This document shows positions 33,664-45,753 of a stretch of DNA of 64,000 bases, piece after piece. A model generated the notes under the pieces. That model was not told the origin of the DNA. It did no database searches and was given only the letters and a program-made list of their open reading frames with translations. Positions within the stretch are counted from its first letter, which is position 1, and every line of letters begins with the position of its first letter. The position numbers and the translations under genes are program-made. The DNA comes from Adiantum capillus-veneris (lineage: Eukaryota; Streptophyta; Polypodiopsida; Polypodiales; Pteridaceae), in NCBI GenBank assembly GCA_014529385.2, contig CM043968.1, positions 131,312,018 through 131,376,017 of the forward strand. The letters are read 5' to 3'.

Positions 33664-36132
33664 TTAAGAGATCTCTCTCTCATCCTCGCATAACTCAGCA
33701 TAACTTCCTATATCTATATAGAGCTCTCCGTTTAAACACATATCCTCTGTTTCATTTTGTAGCTCCTCTGCATGCACCCCATATAGAGTAGTAGCATCTT
33801 GATGCTCGTCTGGCACCACCGCAGCGGCTTCTGATTGAGCATCTTCTCTGATCTCCTCCATTGATGTCGTTGTGATTGGCACATGGTAGCCTTCATACGT
33901 CCTTGCACTACGAGGGGCTACCTCTATGACGTACCACCAGTTTGATGTAGACTTTGTAGGATGAAATACTACCTGCCAGAGCCACATAACTTACATGAGA
34001 GCTTTCAAGCACATAACTTGTAAAAGGGGGATGTTAACTATTTATATACTTACTTGTTCACAATGCTCGGGTAGTACGAAAGTGTCTCTTAGGTCAGTCC
34101 ATTTCTTAGTAGAATCCACCTCAAGAAAACCAGACTCTCCTCTACGCACAGTAGCGTTTCGACCCTCCATGATTATCTTGAACCATTGCACGTCGAACAA
34201 GTCGACAAAAAATCCTCTGTAATCGATCCTCAAAATCTCTTGCAGCGTGCCGAAGTAAGTGAGTTCCGCCACCACGGGATCTGCATCAGAGGAACGTCGT
34301 CGACTAGACTGTTCAAATTTTGCCATGATTCCACAATCTTGAGTAAAACGCTTTTTGTCGATTCGTTCCACCCTAAAATGTCGACCTTTACACGAGCAAG
34401 TGATTGATCACGAGTCGGGGCCAGTATGGTAACTCGTACCATAGAGATAGTCTCTTCATCCCTAGAGGCAATCCGTCATCGCACATCTCCTTCTGCTCTA
34501 ACCATGCTTGTGCAGACATCCTTGGTGGCTCTCTTCCCAAAAAGCCGTTGTGTAACACATGATTCTCCGGAAGATACGCTTGATGACCTTCGTAGATTTG
34601 CTTCTTCAGTGAGGGTGCCCTACGTGCATTCAGTCTAGGTCCACATGTGACACATGCTCTGTATCCGCTTGTTTGAAGCCCTGCATGTATACACATGATA
34701 ATAGATCAACTATGGGGAAAAACAAGATTTACAGTGTCTGAGAGAGGAGTGTCAATAGATCACCTGAGCATTCTGTTAGCCCGGGATAGTCATGCATGGT
34801 CCACATTAGAATACCTCTGATCAAAGCATTCCGTCGTCCTGTGTGTCGGCTCATATCCACCACCTCTATGCCAATCCACAATTGTTGTAGCTCTTCCAAT
34901 AGTGGACGAAGATACACATCCATATTCCCCACTTTATATCACCCTGGCACAATCAAGCTTAGCCATAGGTGCCCCTTCTTCGTAGTCAACCACGGGGGAA
35001 TGTTGTAGTTGACGATGACAACGGGCCATACACTGTAAGATGTTGATCTTTGACCAAATGGATTTACGCCATCCATAGCCAGGCCTAAGCGCAAATTTCG
35101 AGCTTCCCTGGCAAAATCCGACCATGTTCCATCTATATGTTTCCAGGCTGCGCAATCTGCAGGAATTCGTAGCACACCATCCGAAGATTTATTCTCCTCA
35201 TGCCATGATGCTAGGGCGGCCATGGACTTACATTCGAAGAAATGCTTGATGCGAGGAAGCAAAGGAAAATGTCGCAAAACCTTTTGTGGAATTTTTGTCC
35301 CGTGGAGATCTACTCGATATCTTTCGGAATCACATTTCGGACACTTCTCCATGTCTGTGTATTCCCCTCTGAAAAGAATGCAGTCATTAGGACAAGCGTG
35401 GATAGAATTGTAATCCATCCCCAAGTTTCGCAAAATCTTTCTTGCTTCATCTCGGGAATCTGGCATCACATTGTCAGCTGGTAGAATGTGCTCTTTCAGC
35501 AATCTACACAACATAAAAATATGATACAGTCGTGTAAAAATCTATCAGATCATTATACACCATGAGTTCTATTAAAGTAAACTAATTGTAATAGATCACC
35601 TGAAAAGCGCTGTGACGCTAGTGTCACTCCATCCAAACTTTGCCTGCATGTTGAGAAGAACCAGGAGTGCTTTCAATCTAGACATACGTGCTCCATTATA
35701 CAATGATGTATCGGCTTCACTTTTCATATCATCATAGATAAGCCTTTCTGAATCCATGATCGTCTCGATCATTTCATCAATCTCGGGCTCAAACATTGCC
35801 TCGTTGGGAATGTGCTCTGCATGATCATCCCCCGAGCTGTCAGAGGCTACATCTTGTGGCCTCACATATGCTGCTTGACCAAAGCGCCTGCGAATACGTC
35901 TATTGGGTTGCAAGATTGCTGCTTGTTGGCCAGCGTCAGAGTCCGACGAGTTATAATTGGCAACAACTCGATCTATAATAGATGGATCGAACTCGCCAAA
36001 TTCACGAACGTGCTGCAAAGAAACACGTCTTGTCCGTCGCACAGCATGCTTGCATTGATTACAAGGACATAAGACCCTCGTTGAGAGATAGGTGTTTCGG
36101 TTGGACGGTCCCACATCCTCGTCGCTACTCAT
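33664..36132 (-). pseudogene. CACTA TNP2 transposase, internally deleted
   Basis: Exons 36132-35600, 35503-34764, 34680 to about 34405, on to 34054, and 33972-33664 follow GT-AG sites in consistent phase. The N-terminus has the transposase-associated CPCNQCKHA. The TNP2 core has CPNDCILFRGEY, CPKCDSERYR, WPVVIVNYNIPPWL, VYLRPLLEEL and IRGILMWTMHDYP. A TGA lies at 34936-34938 inside the core. After FLGREPPRM and LWYELPYW the protein jumps to FTQDCGIMAKF and DUF4216 (YFGTLQEILRIDYRGFFVDL), so the section holding the rest of the core and DUF4218 is deleted. The tail is acidic. Confidence 0.9.
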
Positions 36133-37200
36133 AATGAGGATAAAAAACTTATAACCTAGACAACAAATTTAATATTCTATTGGCATTCTTCGTCTTATCT
36201 CTCTCTCTCTCTCTCTCTCTTTACCTCACATTCTCTAGTCATGTCCAATCCCCGCACACCTCGGTCTAGAGGTGCACGGAGATCAGAACCACCGGGTTAT
36301 AATCTCGTCTTTATTGGTCAATACCTATATTTGTGGGTACAAGAAATCTAGACACCCACGTCTACATGATACTGCATGTAGTGGACAAAATCCCTTTGCC
36401 TCTTCTCTAGCTGTAGCACTTCACTTCATCTTAACATCTTTTCACAGTAGATCTTTTCACTGTTCGTCTAACTCTAAACCCTAAACCGTAAGTAATTCTT
36501 GCGTGGACTCGATCTAACGTAAATAAGCGTAAATCTAAATAAACGTAAATCTAACTAAAAATAAAGCTAAATCTAATTTAACGTAAGTCTAATGACTAGA
36601 GGTTGTCTAGATGGTCATTGTGTCGGGGATGTAGTGACTCTTGCCGCCCTGAAGATCCACCTTCTTCCCTATCTTCTGAAGACATTTCACCAGTACTTTT
36701 GGATCGACGGAGCCCACTATGAGTGAAGGCAGCAATACCCTATATTCCATTGAGGGCTTTCTTCACCCGCTTCATGCAGGCATCGCAGTCTATGGAGACC
36801 CGCATCTAATCTAATATAACATAAATCTAAATCTAGCTTAAATAAACGTAAATCTAGTTAAAAATAAACCTAAATCTAATTTAATGTAAGTCTACATATA
36901 ACCTAATCTTTAACGTCTTTTAAGATAGTTTCCTACGACGTTATAACTCTCTTCTTCCTGTGTGTGTGCGCGTGTGTGGATGTGTGTGCCAATAAAAAGA
37001 GATAAATGGTATAACCTTTCTATCACCCATGCCAAGTATGATAGATTGATTATGCCATTTCTCTCTTGAATAATAGGTCTTCAGTTCAACTCCTCGTCGG
37101 CTAGATCTTTAGGTCTTTTAATTTTAATTAGTTTCCTACGACGCTCCCTTAGTTTCTCTTTCTTTCTCTCTCAATGTGTGTGCGTTTTTTTGGATCGTAT
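36133..37200 (-). other. CACTA 5' leader region
   Basis: No coding sequence recognised on the sense strand. It holds AT-rich repeats of the type ATAAACGTAAATCTAA (36520-36890). A segment at 36220-36390 recurs in the tandem array at 42427-43350. On the opposite strand that segment is open from ATG 36242 (MSNPRTPRSRGARRSE). Confidence 0.6.
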
Positions 37201-37375
37201 GCATGTTTTCTTTCTCTTTTCCTCTCTCAATGTGTGCGTTTTTTGTTTATGCATGTTCTCTCTCTCTTTTCCTCTCTCAATGCGTGCGTTTTTTGTTTAT
37301 GCATGCTCTCTCTCTCTTTTTCTCTCTCAATGTGTGTGTGCATTCTTTGTTTATGTATGTGTGTGCGTTTTTGCA

Positions 37376-37419
<44 letters not shown>

Positions 37420-37558
37420 AACACTATATGTGTGTGTGTGTGTGAGAGAGAGCGAGGGAGAGAGAAAGAGGGGAAGGGAACATGAGAATGAGGAGAGGGA
37501 AGGAGCATATCTGGCTCTCCTTCCTCTCCTCATGTGTGTGTGTGTGTGTGTGTAAAAG

Positions 37559-37607
<49 letters not shown>

Positions 37608-37620
37608 GAGCGTTACCTGC
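37180..37620. repeat. (CT)n, (GT)n and (GA)n region with 60-bp repeats
   Basis: Four units of the form TGTGTGCGTTTTTTGTTTATGCATG separated by TCTCTCTCTTTTCCTCTC, then pure CT (37378-37417), GT and GA tracts (37564-37600). It matches the organisation at 6550-7530. Confidence 0.9.
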
Positions 37621-37626
37621 TCTTTG

Positions 37627-37880
37627 CTTGAGGGCGCCGAAAAACTCAGATCTGAGATCTGAGTTTTTGGGCGCGCTCGGTTATTTTTTTTACCCCAGCT
37701 GGCGTCGCTATGAGCGTCGCTATGAGCGTCGCTATAAGCGTCGCTATGAGCGTCGCAAATTTACAAAGAAATTTGCGACGCTCATAGCGACGCTTATAGC
37801 GACGCTCATAGCGACGCCGGGAATTTTCTTTTTGAGCGTCGCTGTGTGAGCGTCGCTAATGTGAAGAGCCTCTTGTAGTG
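37627..37880. repeat. CACTA right end: hairpin and subterminal repeats
   Basis: A palindrome ACTCAGATCT/AGATCTGAGT near 37645-37668 is followed by AGCGTCGCTAT repeats. A 40-bp inverted repeat centred on TTTACAAAGAAAT (about 37757) is followed by the terminal CTCTTGTAGTG. Confidence 0.85.
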
Positions 37881-38033
37881 CATGAAGACAAGGTATTACG
37901 AGGCGGTAAGACTATCCAACAATATCTTATCAAGTTTAAAAATTATCCTTTTGAAGATGCTAGATGGATGCAAGACATACAATTAAAGGATAGCCTAAAC
38001 CTTGTCAATGCTTACAATGATTCCCTAGAGTAA
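37881..38033 (+). pseudogene. Chromodomain Ty3/gypsy element, part 3: chromodomain
   Basis: After removal of the CACTA element the frame reads HEDKVLRGGKTI then QYLIKFKNYPFEDARWMQ, an aromatic-rich chromodomain fold of the kind at the C-terminus of chromovirus integrases. It ends with TAA at 38031-38033. Chromodomains direct integration to marked chromatin. Confidence 0.85.
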
Positions 38034-38362
38034 GCAAATGTACATATGTATAAATGAACAAAGTTTTTGTCTTATCAAACTCTGTTTTTCTTTTTTGTGC
38101 ACAAATTTGAATAAGTATGCATGCTTAGGATCATGTTTGTGGAGATGACGTCTCCCAAACACCAAGTAGAGCTTGTCACTCTCCTATGGAAGATTGATAC
38201 AGACTAATGTGCAGGCATGCTTGCGGTAGCTAAGGCTCTCAAGCACCAAATGGACTAGTCATCCATTCTGGAACAGTGTCGCGGTAGCAAACGGACTAAT
38301 GACTAGGCTTTATCTTTTGTACATCATAGTCGAGGACGACTATGATTTCAAGAGAGAAGTAA

Positions 38363-38735
38363 TGTCATAAAAACTAATATCTAATACTCCCAAATGATTT
38401 TCTCATGTTAAACTGATCATTTAAATGGGAAAGTACCAGGGGAGTAAAAACTAGAATAATGTCAAGGCTGCCAGACTAAGCTCTGTTAGGGATCCAAAGG
38501 AGTAAAAATAGGGATCCAAAGGGGGACAGTCTGCAAAAGATCAATGTGCTTCAATGGGGCTTAAAATACCTAAGGTTCAACCCCTTTAAGACTTCCATAG
38601 GCTAAAGTTTCTAAATTTAATTGTATTGTTCAAAGGCCAAAGTAGGGGAAATATTGGATGGTCATGGGAAGATTAAAAAGGTCTTCCAACATCCCTAGGA
38701 AGGAGGGGGCAAGCCCTTATTGTAGGGTATGAGAG

Positions 38736-38803
<68 letters not shown>

Positions 38804-39384
38804 CAAGGCTCCCCCTTTACACAAAGGGAATACTGGACACATGTCAGGCTCCTAGGCTAGTTGCTCCCAATCTCCCCTCAAATCCTATTGGATGGCCATA
38901 GAGGTGGACCAATGAGAATTAGGCTAGAGTAAATTTAGTCTAATCAATTTCAAAATGCTTGATAAAAGAACCAATAGAATTTAAGCTCCCTAGAAGACTA
39001 TTGGACAGTCTACCAAGGGGTCCAATGAGCATTCAACAGCCCAATGGCTTGCCTGATTCCTATTGGCGAGAAGACTAAGAGATCCAATGAGAGTTTAGTT
39101 GAATTATTTAACTACCTATAGCTCTCACAAAAGGGGAAAGGGGGACACTTGTCAACAGGCTATCAACTATGCTTCTAATTTGTGATTGACTAAGCTTTAC
39201 AAGAGCCAATGGGAGGCCAGCATGGGCATTTAGCAAGAGGGGTCGACCAAGGTGAGAGAGGGGGATGAATTTTATTCTAACACAATGCTACACACACACA
39301 CACACACACACACACAACTCATGTGTGTAAGAAGAACTTGTTCTTAATGAAATACTCACTATGTTATCAATTTCCGCTACACAC
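38363..39384 (+). mobile_element. Probable 3' LTR of the chromodomain element
   Basis: It starts TGTCATAAAAAC after the purine tract AGAGAGAAGT (38351-38360) and the typical GAGGACGACT... upstream signal. An end near 39384 is suggested by the LTR-like TTCTTAATGAAATA...CCGCTACACA. No second LTR is visible for comparison; the 5' end of the element is missing at 16260. Confidence 0.5.
38739..38801. repeat. (CA)n microsatellite
   Basis: 63 bp of CA. A second, shorter CA tract is at 39291-39316. Confidence 0.95.
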
Positions 39385-42300
39385 AAGTTACTAGTGCATT
39401 AAATGTTACATAAAACTTTCCAAATCCCTAAGGTTCCATGCACACATTCCCATGTGGTGCCTAGTTAACTCCTAACATGCTGAGAATCATGTATCTTTTG
39501 AGTAAGTTCAAAAGTTATTATATTTATTAGCTTCCATTCAATATTTTGCTCGTTTTGACGAGTGCAAATGTGAATTACCTTGCAAGAAATACACTAGGGT
39601 TACCATAAATACTATACACTATGGAAAATTTGTTGGGCAAGGGTGTTTTTTAGATGTAATGGGCATTACACATGTTTTTGGATACTTGGCTTTCTTGTAA
39701 CAGGTGAGATGTAAGCTACCTTGCAAAAAATCACTAAATAACCAAAAAAACCATATATTCCGAGAAATTTGAAGGGCAAGGTTTCTCGTAAAAATATTCT
39801 TTATGGGAAAAAATCCACTGGCATTTATTGGAATCTAAGTTCAAAATATAAGCATGACTATAGCATTAATTGCTACAAAGCAAGGCTTGTTGCATACGGT
39901 CATGCAAGGGAGAGGCTTATAATTTGATGAAACCTTGGCCTCCACTTAGGTAATTTGAGCGGCATTATGCACAACTCACCAGGACAGAAAGGGCCACACT
40001 AGATGTAGAGAAGACAGAAAAGAAAGGCACCAAAAATATATTTGGCTTCAAACCAAGTAGAAAAAACACAGAGTACACTAGAGTACATTGTGCTATATAG
40101 CCATAAGTACCCCAAGTTGATTTGAAAAGTTTCTAGGTGTTTGATTAAGAAAAAGGTAGGTGAAGTTCCCCAAGTGTACAATGGAGATGGCGTTTATGAG
40201 CTAGGCGGCGTGCCAGATGGTGTCCCCAAAATGTTGGGGATGAAGCAGAAGTATGATGGCCATTGTTGGGTCATGCATGTTCATTCTACAATGAGGTATG
40301 TAGCATTAATCAAGAGAAGTAAAGGTGGTGGACATCTCATTTTAAAAAATAGCTCGTGCGCTTGATCAATGCAGTGAGCGGACGGCCGAACGAGAGTTCT
40401 TGGAAAGGGAAGTTTCTAACTTCAATTTTGTCAATTGGTATGTCGAGCTCCAAAAATAGAACCCTATGATGCTTCCATTGTGGCCAGAGTCCAATTTCGC
40501 TTTGAGAGTGTTTGTGTGTTGTCTATTGCTTGCTCACTAACTACAATTGGACCGAACTCTCTATCCACATTGATAATTATAACCAACCTATCACAAAGAG
40601 AGTTTTATGGTGGGAAATTCAATTGACAAGAGAGCTTGTGTCTCGTGTCGTGCATGAGTCATTACTAACTAGACCTAGGCATTTGCAATCGAATCTTGCA
40701 ATGCAGATGGTGATGGGAGTGCTAGTTTGAGAAAATGGGGAGCAACTAACGAGCAATGAGATCCTCTCTATATTGGAGGAGATGCAACCATTGATCCATA
40801 TGCAAAGGTGTTGTTTTATTTTCTTGTCTCTGTACCTTTTTCACTTCCTTTTGGCTGACATGCATGCATGTAATGTTTATGTCAGGTATAAACATTGGAT
40901 GAAAGAAGCAACTACTATATGAATTAGAGTCAGTGCAAAGTCCCAATTGATTCGGCTGAAAAATGAATGTGGCTATAGGTTTTTCCACGATATGATATTT
41001 CTAGGGCAATCCACATATCATAACAAAATATGTCATGTGTTCAAAATGTCTATCAATGGACCTAGATTCTCGTGTTGATCTAGTAAAAAGAATGCAACAA
41101 GATGGGAGTGGGGACTTGCGAAGAAGCTGGGTTTTCTTCAATCAGGTACGTAGGGTAGTGGGGTGGACAACAATGGTAGCACATGTCTACAATCTTGCAT
41201 GAGGCCAGCTTCACAGCTTCCTATTTTTTCCTTGTTCATTTGTAGCATTATTGTATAATGAACTTTTTAGGATTTTCAAGAAATTCAAACAATTTCCATC
41301 TGTAAGGTGATGGAAGAAGACACACCAAGCACATAAAACTGATTTTAAAGGATTCATGGGGCAAATGAGGCCGGAGAAAATTGGAAATACATTCAAATTG
41401 TATTCAATGGAGGACCTAACAATGTTATGGAAGGAAAATAACACTCATTCTTGTTTCATTGGGAGAAAATTTTGTACATTCACACCATGAAATATGTGCA
41501 TAAAAATTCCCAAGATGAGCACAAGCATATGTGTGAATTGTGGTGTTGTACAAGGACTCAGGAAAAGGAAACTATCTTGTACATGACTATGTGATCTTGG
41601 TGGGCTTCTAGAAAAGTGTCCGACTATAACTTGTTGCAAATGGGTTGTTGGCTGAGTTGGTGGCATGTACAGTACCCTCACTGGAGAAAACACTTCCTCG
41701 AGGTAAACACTTCCATGCAACTTTTTGATAGAGTCTGGTATTTTAGCGCTTGAATGCAATCCCATAATAACAATATGTTGCATAAAGTGGATGATATCTC
41801 TTACATTCCAACTACAAACCTTGTTGAAATCAAACCACACAAGTTGGCATGCAGGTCAAGGAAACAAAGAAATAATGAGCTTGTATGATGCATGCATGTC
41901 TAATATATCAAATACTTTGCTTCGAACTATGAAGATGCTTGCTTTTGGTGAGGGTAGACATCATGAAGCCAGACCATCTACATAAAAACTTGCTTGTTGG
42001 ACAAAACAAGGCCAAGCACAGTGCCCAATTTCTATTGCTAGAGAGATTGAGGATTGAATCAGAGGTACACCACTCTATCAACAACCGGAAATGGAGGGAG
42101 ATAATATTACAGTAGCCAAGAAAAAAAATAGGTCAGGACAGTGATCTATGAGGAGGAGAATGCTTCACATCAACGTGAGTATCTCACTCAAAACATCATG
42201 TGAGCTAGTAGAGGTCTCAAAGAAACTACCAGAGTGGCCAATCAAGTAGTTGAAGAACACAACATTGGGCTAGTGGTTGAGGAGATAGATATTCATAAGA

Positions 42301-42426
42301 CAATGTAGGAAATCCATCGTATACCAAAGGGAAGCAGGGCTCAATGTCAAGGGTGGTTAGGATCTAGAATCGGTAATGCAAAAAGAAATAAAGAAAAAGG
42401 ATCGAGCATATGGCTAGAGAATATGA
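39385..42426. other. Unassigned decayed DNA
   Basis: No family recognised. Short open pieces look coding-like but broken, for example 40141-40365 (+), the frame near 40375 reading TAEREFLEREVSNFNFVNWY, and 41445-41840 (-). They may be remains of one or more old DNA transposons. Confidence 0.4.
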
Positions 42427-43350
42427 GGTAGTTAGAGCTAGTGGAAAATTGTGACAAAATACAAACCAACTTCAAAAACACAAATTAACTTTGTCAAACA
42501 AAGTAAAATAACGCAAATGGACCTAATAATGTAAATAGACTTTAGGAACGCAAAAGGATTCCAAAAACGTAAATGATCTTCAGAAATGGCAATCTGTTGA
42601 GGATAGGTTTTTATTAGATCGATCCATTTAAGCAATCTGCATGTACTAGATTAGGGTTTGTATTGGATCTACGTACAAGCATAGTCATGTAGAGATGGGT
42701 GTATACTTATGTCAAACCCTCAAATATAGGCATTGACCAATAAAGACGAGATTATTACCTGGTGGTCCTGATCTCGGTGCACCTCTATACCAAGGTGTGC
42801 AGGAATCCGGCATGGTTGGAGAATGTGAGGTAGCTAGAGCTAGTGGCAAATGGTAGAAAAATACAAACGGACTTCAAAAATGCAAACAAACTTCAGAAAC
42901 GGCTTGTGTACTTCAAAGACGCAAACAAAATCTGACGAACAAAGTAAAATAACGCAAACGGACTTCGATAATACAAATAGACTTCAAAAATGCAAACCGA
43001 TTTCAAAAACGCAAATGATATTAAGAAATGGCATTCTGTTGAGGATCGGTCCGTATTAGATCGGTCCATTTAAGCAGTCTGCATGTACTAGATTAGGGTT
43101 TGTATACTAGATCTACGTACATGCATTGTCATGTAGACATGGGTGTGTACTTATATTGAAGCCTCGAATATAGGAATTGATTAACAAAGATGAGATTATT
43201 ATCGTGTGTTCCTGATCTCCATGCACCTCTAGACCAAGGTGTGCGGGGATTGTGCATGGCTAGAGATTGTGAGGTAGCTAGAGCTAGCGGCAAATGGTAG
43301 AAAAAAATACAAACGGACTTCAAAAATGAGAACGAGCTTCAAAAACGCAA
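42427..43350. repeat. Tandem array derived from a CACTA 5' region
   Basis: Units start GAGGTAG.TAGAGCTAG at about 42427, 42828 and 43269. Each has a run of AAACGGACTTCAAAAATGCA-type short repeats, then a segment containing CAAATATAGGCATTGACCAA and GGTGCACCTCTA. That segment matches the complement of 36220-36390 in the CACTA element, including the opposite-strand ATG frame (NPRTPWSRGAWRS). Confidence 0.8.
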
Positions 43351-44436
43351 ATGGACTTCAAAAAAGGCTTTTCACCCTCCAAAGTCTTTCTAAACCTATT
43401 CTATAGCTAAAAATTGATTTTCTCTCTCTACAAACCCTTCTCCAAGCTCTCCATTGCTGCAACGACCAACAACACCTATAGTCCAACAATAACTCTCTGC
43501 TAGTTTTCTTCCACCTCCATTGTAGCACCAAGAAATATTCTCCCTCATCTCTTCCGCTTTCCCACCATATATTTTCATACCAAGCTAGATCCTCTCCCTT
43601 CTCTCACCTACATTACAGCATGAAGTTAGATTGTCCTCCTTCTACTCTCATCCACTCACACTAAATGGAGACCTCTATTCCCAAAGGTGGCAAAAGTATG
43701 AGCTCACATAACTTGCATACCACAACAACAGGAGGTGTGAATGGTGAGTGGGCATTGCAAGGGTTCACCTCCAACATAAAGATAGAATGGTAAGAAAACT
43801 ACCCTTGTAGCTTACATTTAGAGCTTGACATTATCTTTATCTTTAAGTTTATCATGCTTGAGACAACTAACCTCTTTATGGCTTTCAATGTCTAGGGCTT
43901 CACACCTCATAACATTGGGGTGTGCTATTTTGTTGATGGCTTTGATGCACCATCTAGGGTTGTGTAGCATGTGATTGAGTCTCACAATGCAAGTAAGTTA
44001 TGTTACCTATGGAGAGTTATCAAAGATTCTCCTTATAATTTCTTCTTTACATAGTTGTCACTAGATTATTAGAATGACATCATTTTATACTTTATATATT
44101 TGTGCTCATAAAATATGTTCTTTACTTATAGAGTCAACTTGTTTTGCGAGGACATGGCCAAATTCTTGGTTTCCAACATGCTATTGTTTCCATACTAGTA
44201 TGCCTAATGCCAAGCTTGACTTATAGAAAGGACAACTTGACATGGAGAGGTTGATGTATAGAGGTGATTGATAGGTAAACAATTAACTTATTATTGATTC
44301 ATGTTTCAACATATATATTTGTAAAGCCTTTGAGTTTCCACATTTTTTGAGTAGTGTTGACAAGTATTTGGTATCAATTCTTCTTAAATATCCCTATTCA
44401 TTGGCTATTGGTAGCTATTTCTCTGGTATTGCTATC
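43351..44436. other. Unassigned region
   Basis: AT-rich sequence with no recognisable coding region or repeat. Confidence 0.4.
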
Positions 44437-44757
44437 AAAAGCTATCAAAAGCTATCACCTTGTGAACTAAATTGTTAAATTGTGGAGTTGACTTCTACTA
44501 TGTAGCTCATTTGGATAGAGAAAGTCTAAACATAAATTATACATACATACATTATTAACATAAATGAATATATGAAACACTAGTGCCTATGTAAGATGAT
44601 ACCAAAAGCTATCACCTTGTGAACTAAATTGTTAAATTGTGGAGTTGACTTCTACTATGTAGCTCATTTGGATAGAGAAAGTCTAAACATAAATTATACA
44701 TACATACATTATTAACATAAATGAATATATGAAACACTAGTGCCTATGTAAAATGCT
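44437..44757. repeat. About 162-bp tandem duplication
   Basis: Two near-identical units start AAAAGCTATCACCTTGTGAA (44446 and 44608) and end AACACTAGTGCCTATGTAA. Confidence 0.9.
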
Positions 44758-45080
44758 AATCAAGAGACCTTTGGTTGGATACTATAACAATAGAGGTAAA
44801 TTGTGGTTTCAAATATCAAAGGAATGCCTTTACCAAAAGATTCCCAAGAACAGGGGGTAGACACAAGGAAGTAAAAACTGGCTCCTTGTTTGCTCAATTT
44901 CTAGTATTTAATGCTAAGTGCACAAGATTTTTGAGGCCTTTGACCCGCCTTTGAACACATAGCAAAATGGGGGGGAGGGGGGATTGAGTACATCAAATGT
45001 TGCACCTCTATCTCATGGCCATGCATTAAAAAAAGGCCATGTTTGCATTTTTAGACCCTAGGGACCCTCAACAAGAGGGG

Positions 45081-45140
45081 CCACAAGGGCGTGCAAAATG
45101 GCCAAACAGGGACCCCTGTTTGGCCATTTCACATGCCCTT
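45081..45140. repeat. Imperfect hairpin with the CCACAAGGGCG core
   Basis: CCACAAGGGCGTGCAAAATG (from 45081) and CCAAACAGGG pair with CCCTGTTTGGCCATTTCACA and TGCCCTT. It shares the CCACAAGGGCGYGC core with the four hairpins at the window edges but lies outside any visible copy of that element. Confidence 0.7.
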
Positions 45141-45749
45141 AGCTATTTGGAAATTATTTAAGCAGTAAGTTTTAAGTTGTTGAACTTTTAAGCTATTTTC
45201 AACAGCTTGTAGCTCCCAATCGGATCCGAATCTATCCGCGCTTGCCTCACATGAATTTCTTCATCTCATTGTGCTCTTTGACTATTGTGTGATGCAAACA
45301 AGTCATATCTTAATTGGTTTCTCCAAAAATCAACGTGCAAGTTTGCAAATTCTTTAAAAATGATGTAAAAGATATTTTTTATTTTTTCCTTACTCTACGG
45401 TCTCCAACGAGCATCAAAACCAAGAAATCTAGAAATACTCAAACAACCAATGTTTTTCCTTGTGTTAACTGTTGTATTTACTATATACAAAACTTTCTCA
45501 AAATCTCACCTTTAAAAGTGGCTTCCAAGGAGTGTCCTAGGTAAAAATTTGAAACTAAAGGACAATAATCAAAATGGACTCAATTGTGTACAAACTTTAA
45601 AACAACCAAAACTTCATCCGAACAAAAGTTATTGCTAAAAATTCAAAAATAGGCCCCCCTGGGACTCCCCACAACGATAGAAATTAAAGGGTTCAAGGAA
45701 AGATGCGGTGTCATAAGTACATGGTAGAAATCTCATCGAGGATTATTCC
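45141..45749. other. Unassigned region
   Basis: No coding region or repeat recognised. Confidence 0.4.
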
Positions 45750-45753
45750 TTAA

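Larger units (their letters stand above)
31442..37880 (-). mobile_element. CACTA (En/Spm) element, 6439 bp
   Basis: The left end is CACTACAAGAGG (31442) and the right end is its complement, CCTCTTGTAGTG (to 37880). A 3-bp target duplication CAT flanks it (31439-31441 and 37881-37883). Subterminal regions carry many copies of GCGTCGCTATA. It encodes TNP2 and a second ORF on the minus strand. Removing it restores the gypsy chromodomain frame (LxHEDKVLRGG). TNP2 lacks its middle, so this copy is not autonomous. Confidence 0.95.

Noticed and set aside
37174-37555. Overlapping ORFs of 60-125 codons
   Set aside because: Microsatellite translations in the CACTA 5' region.
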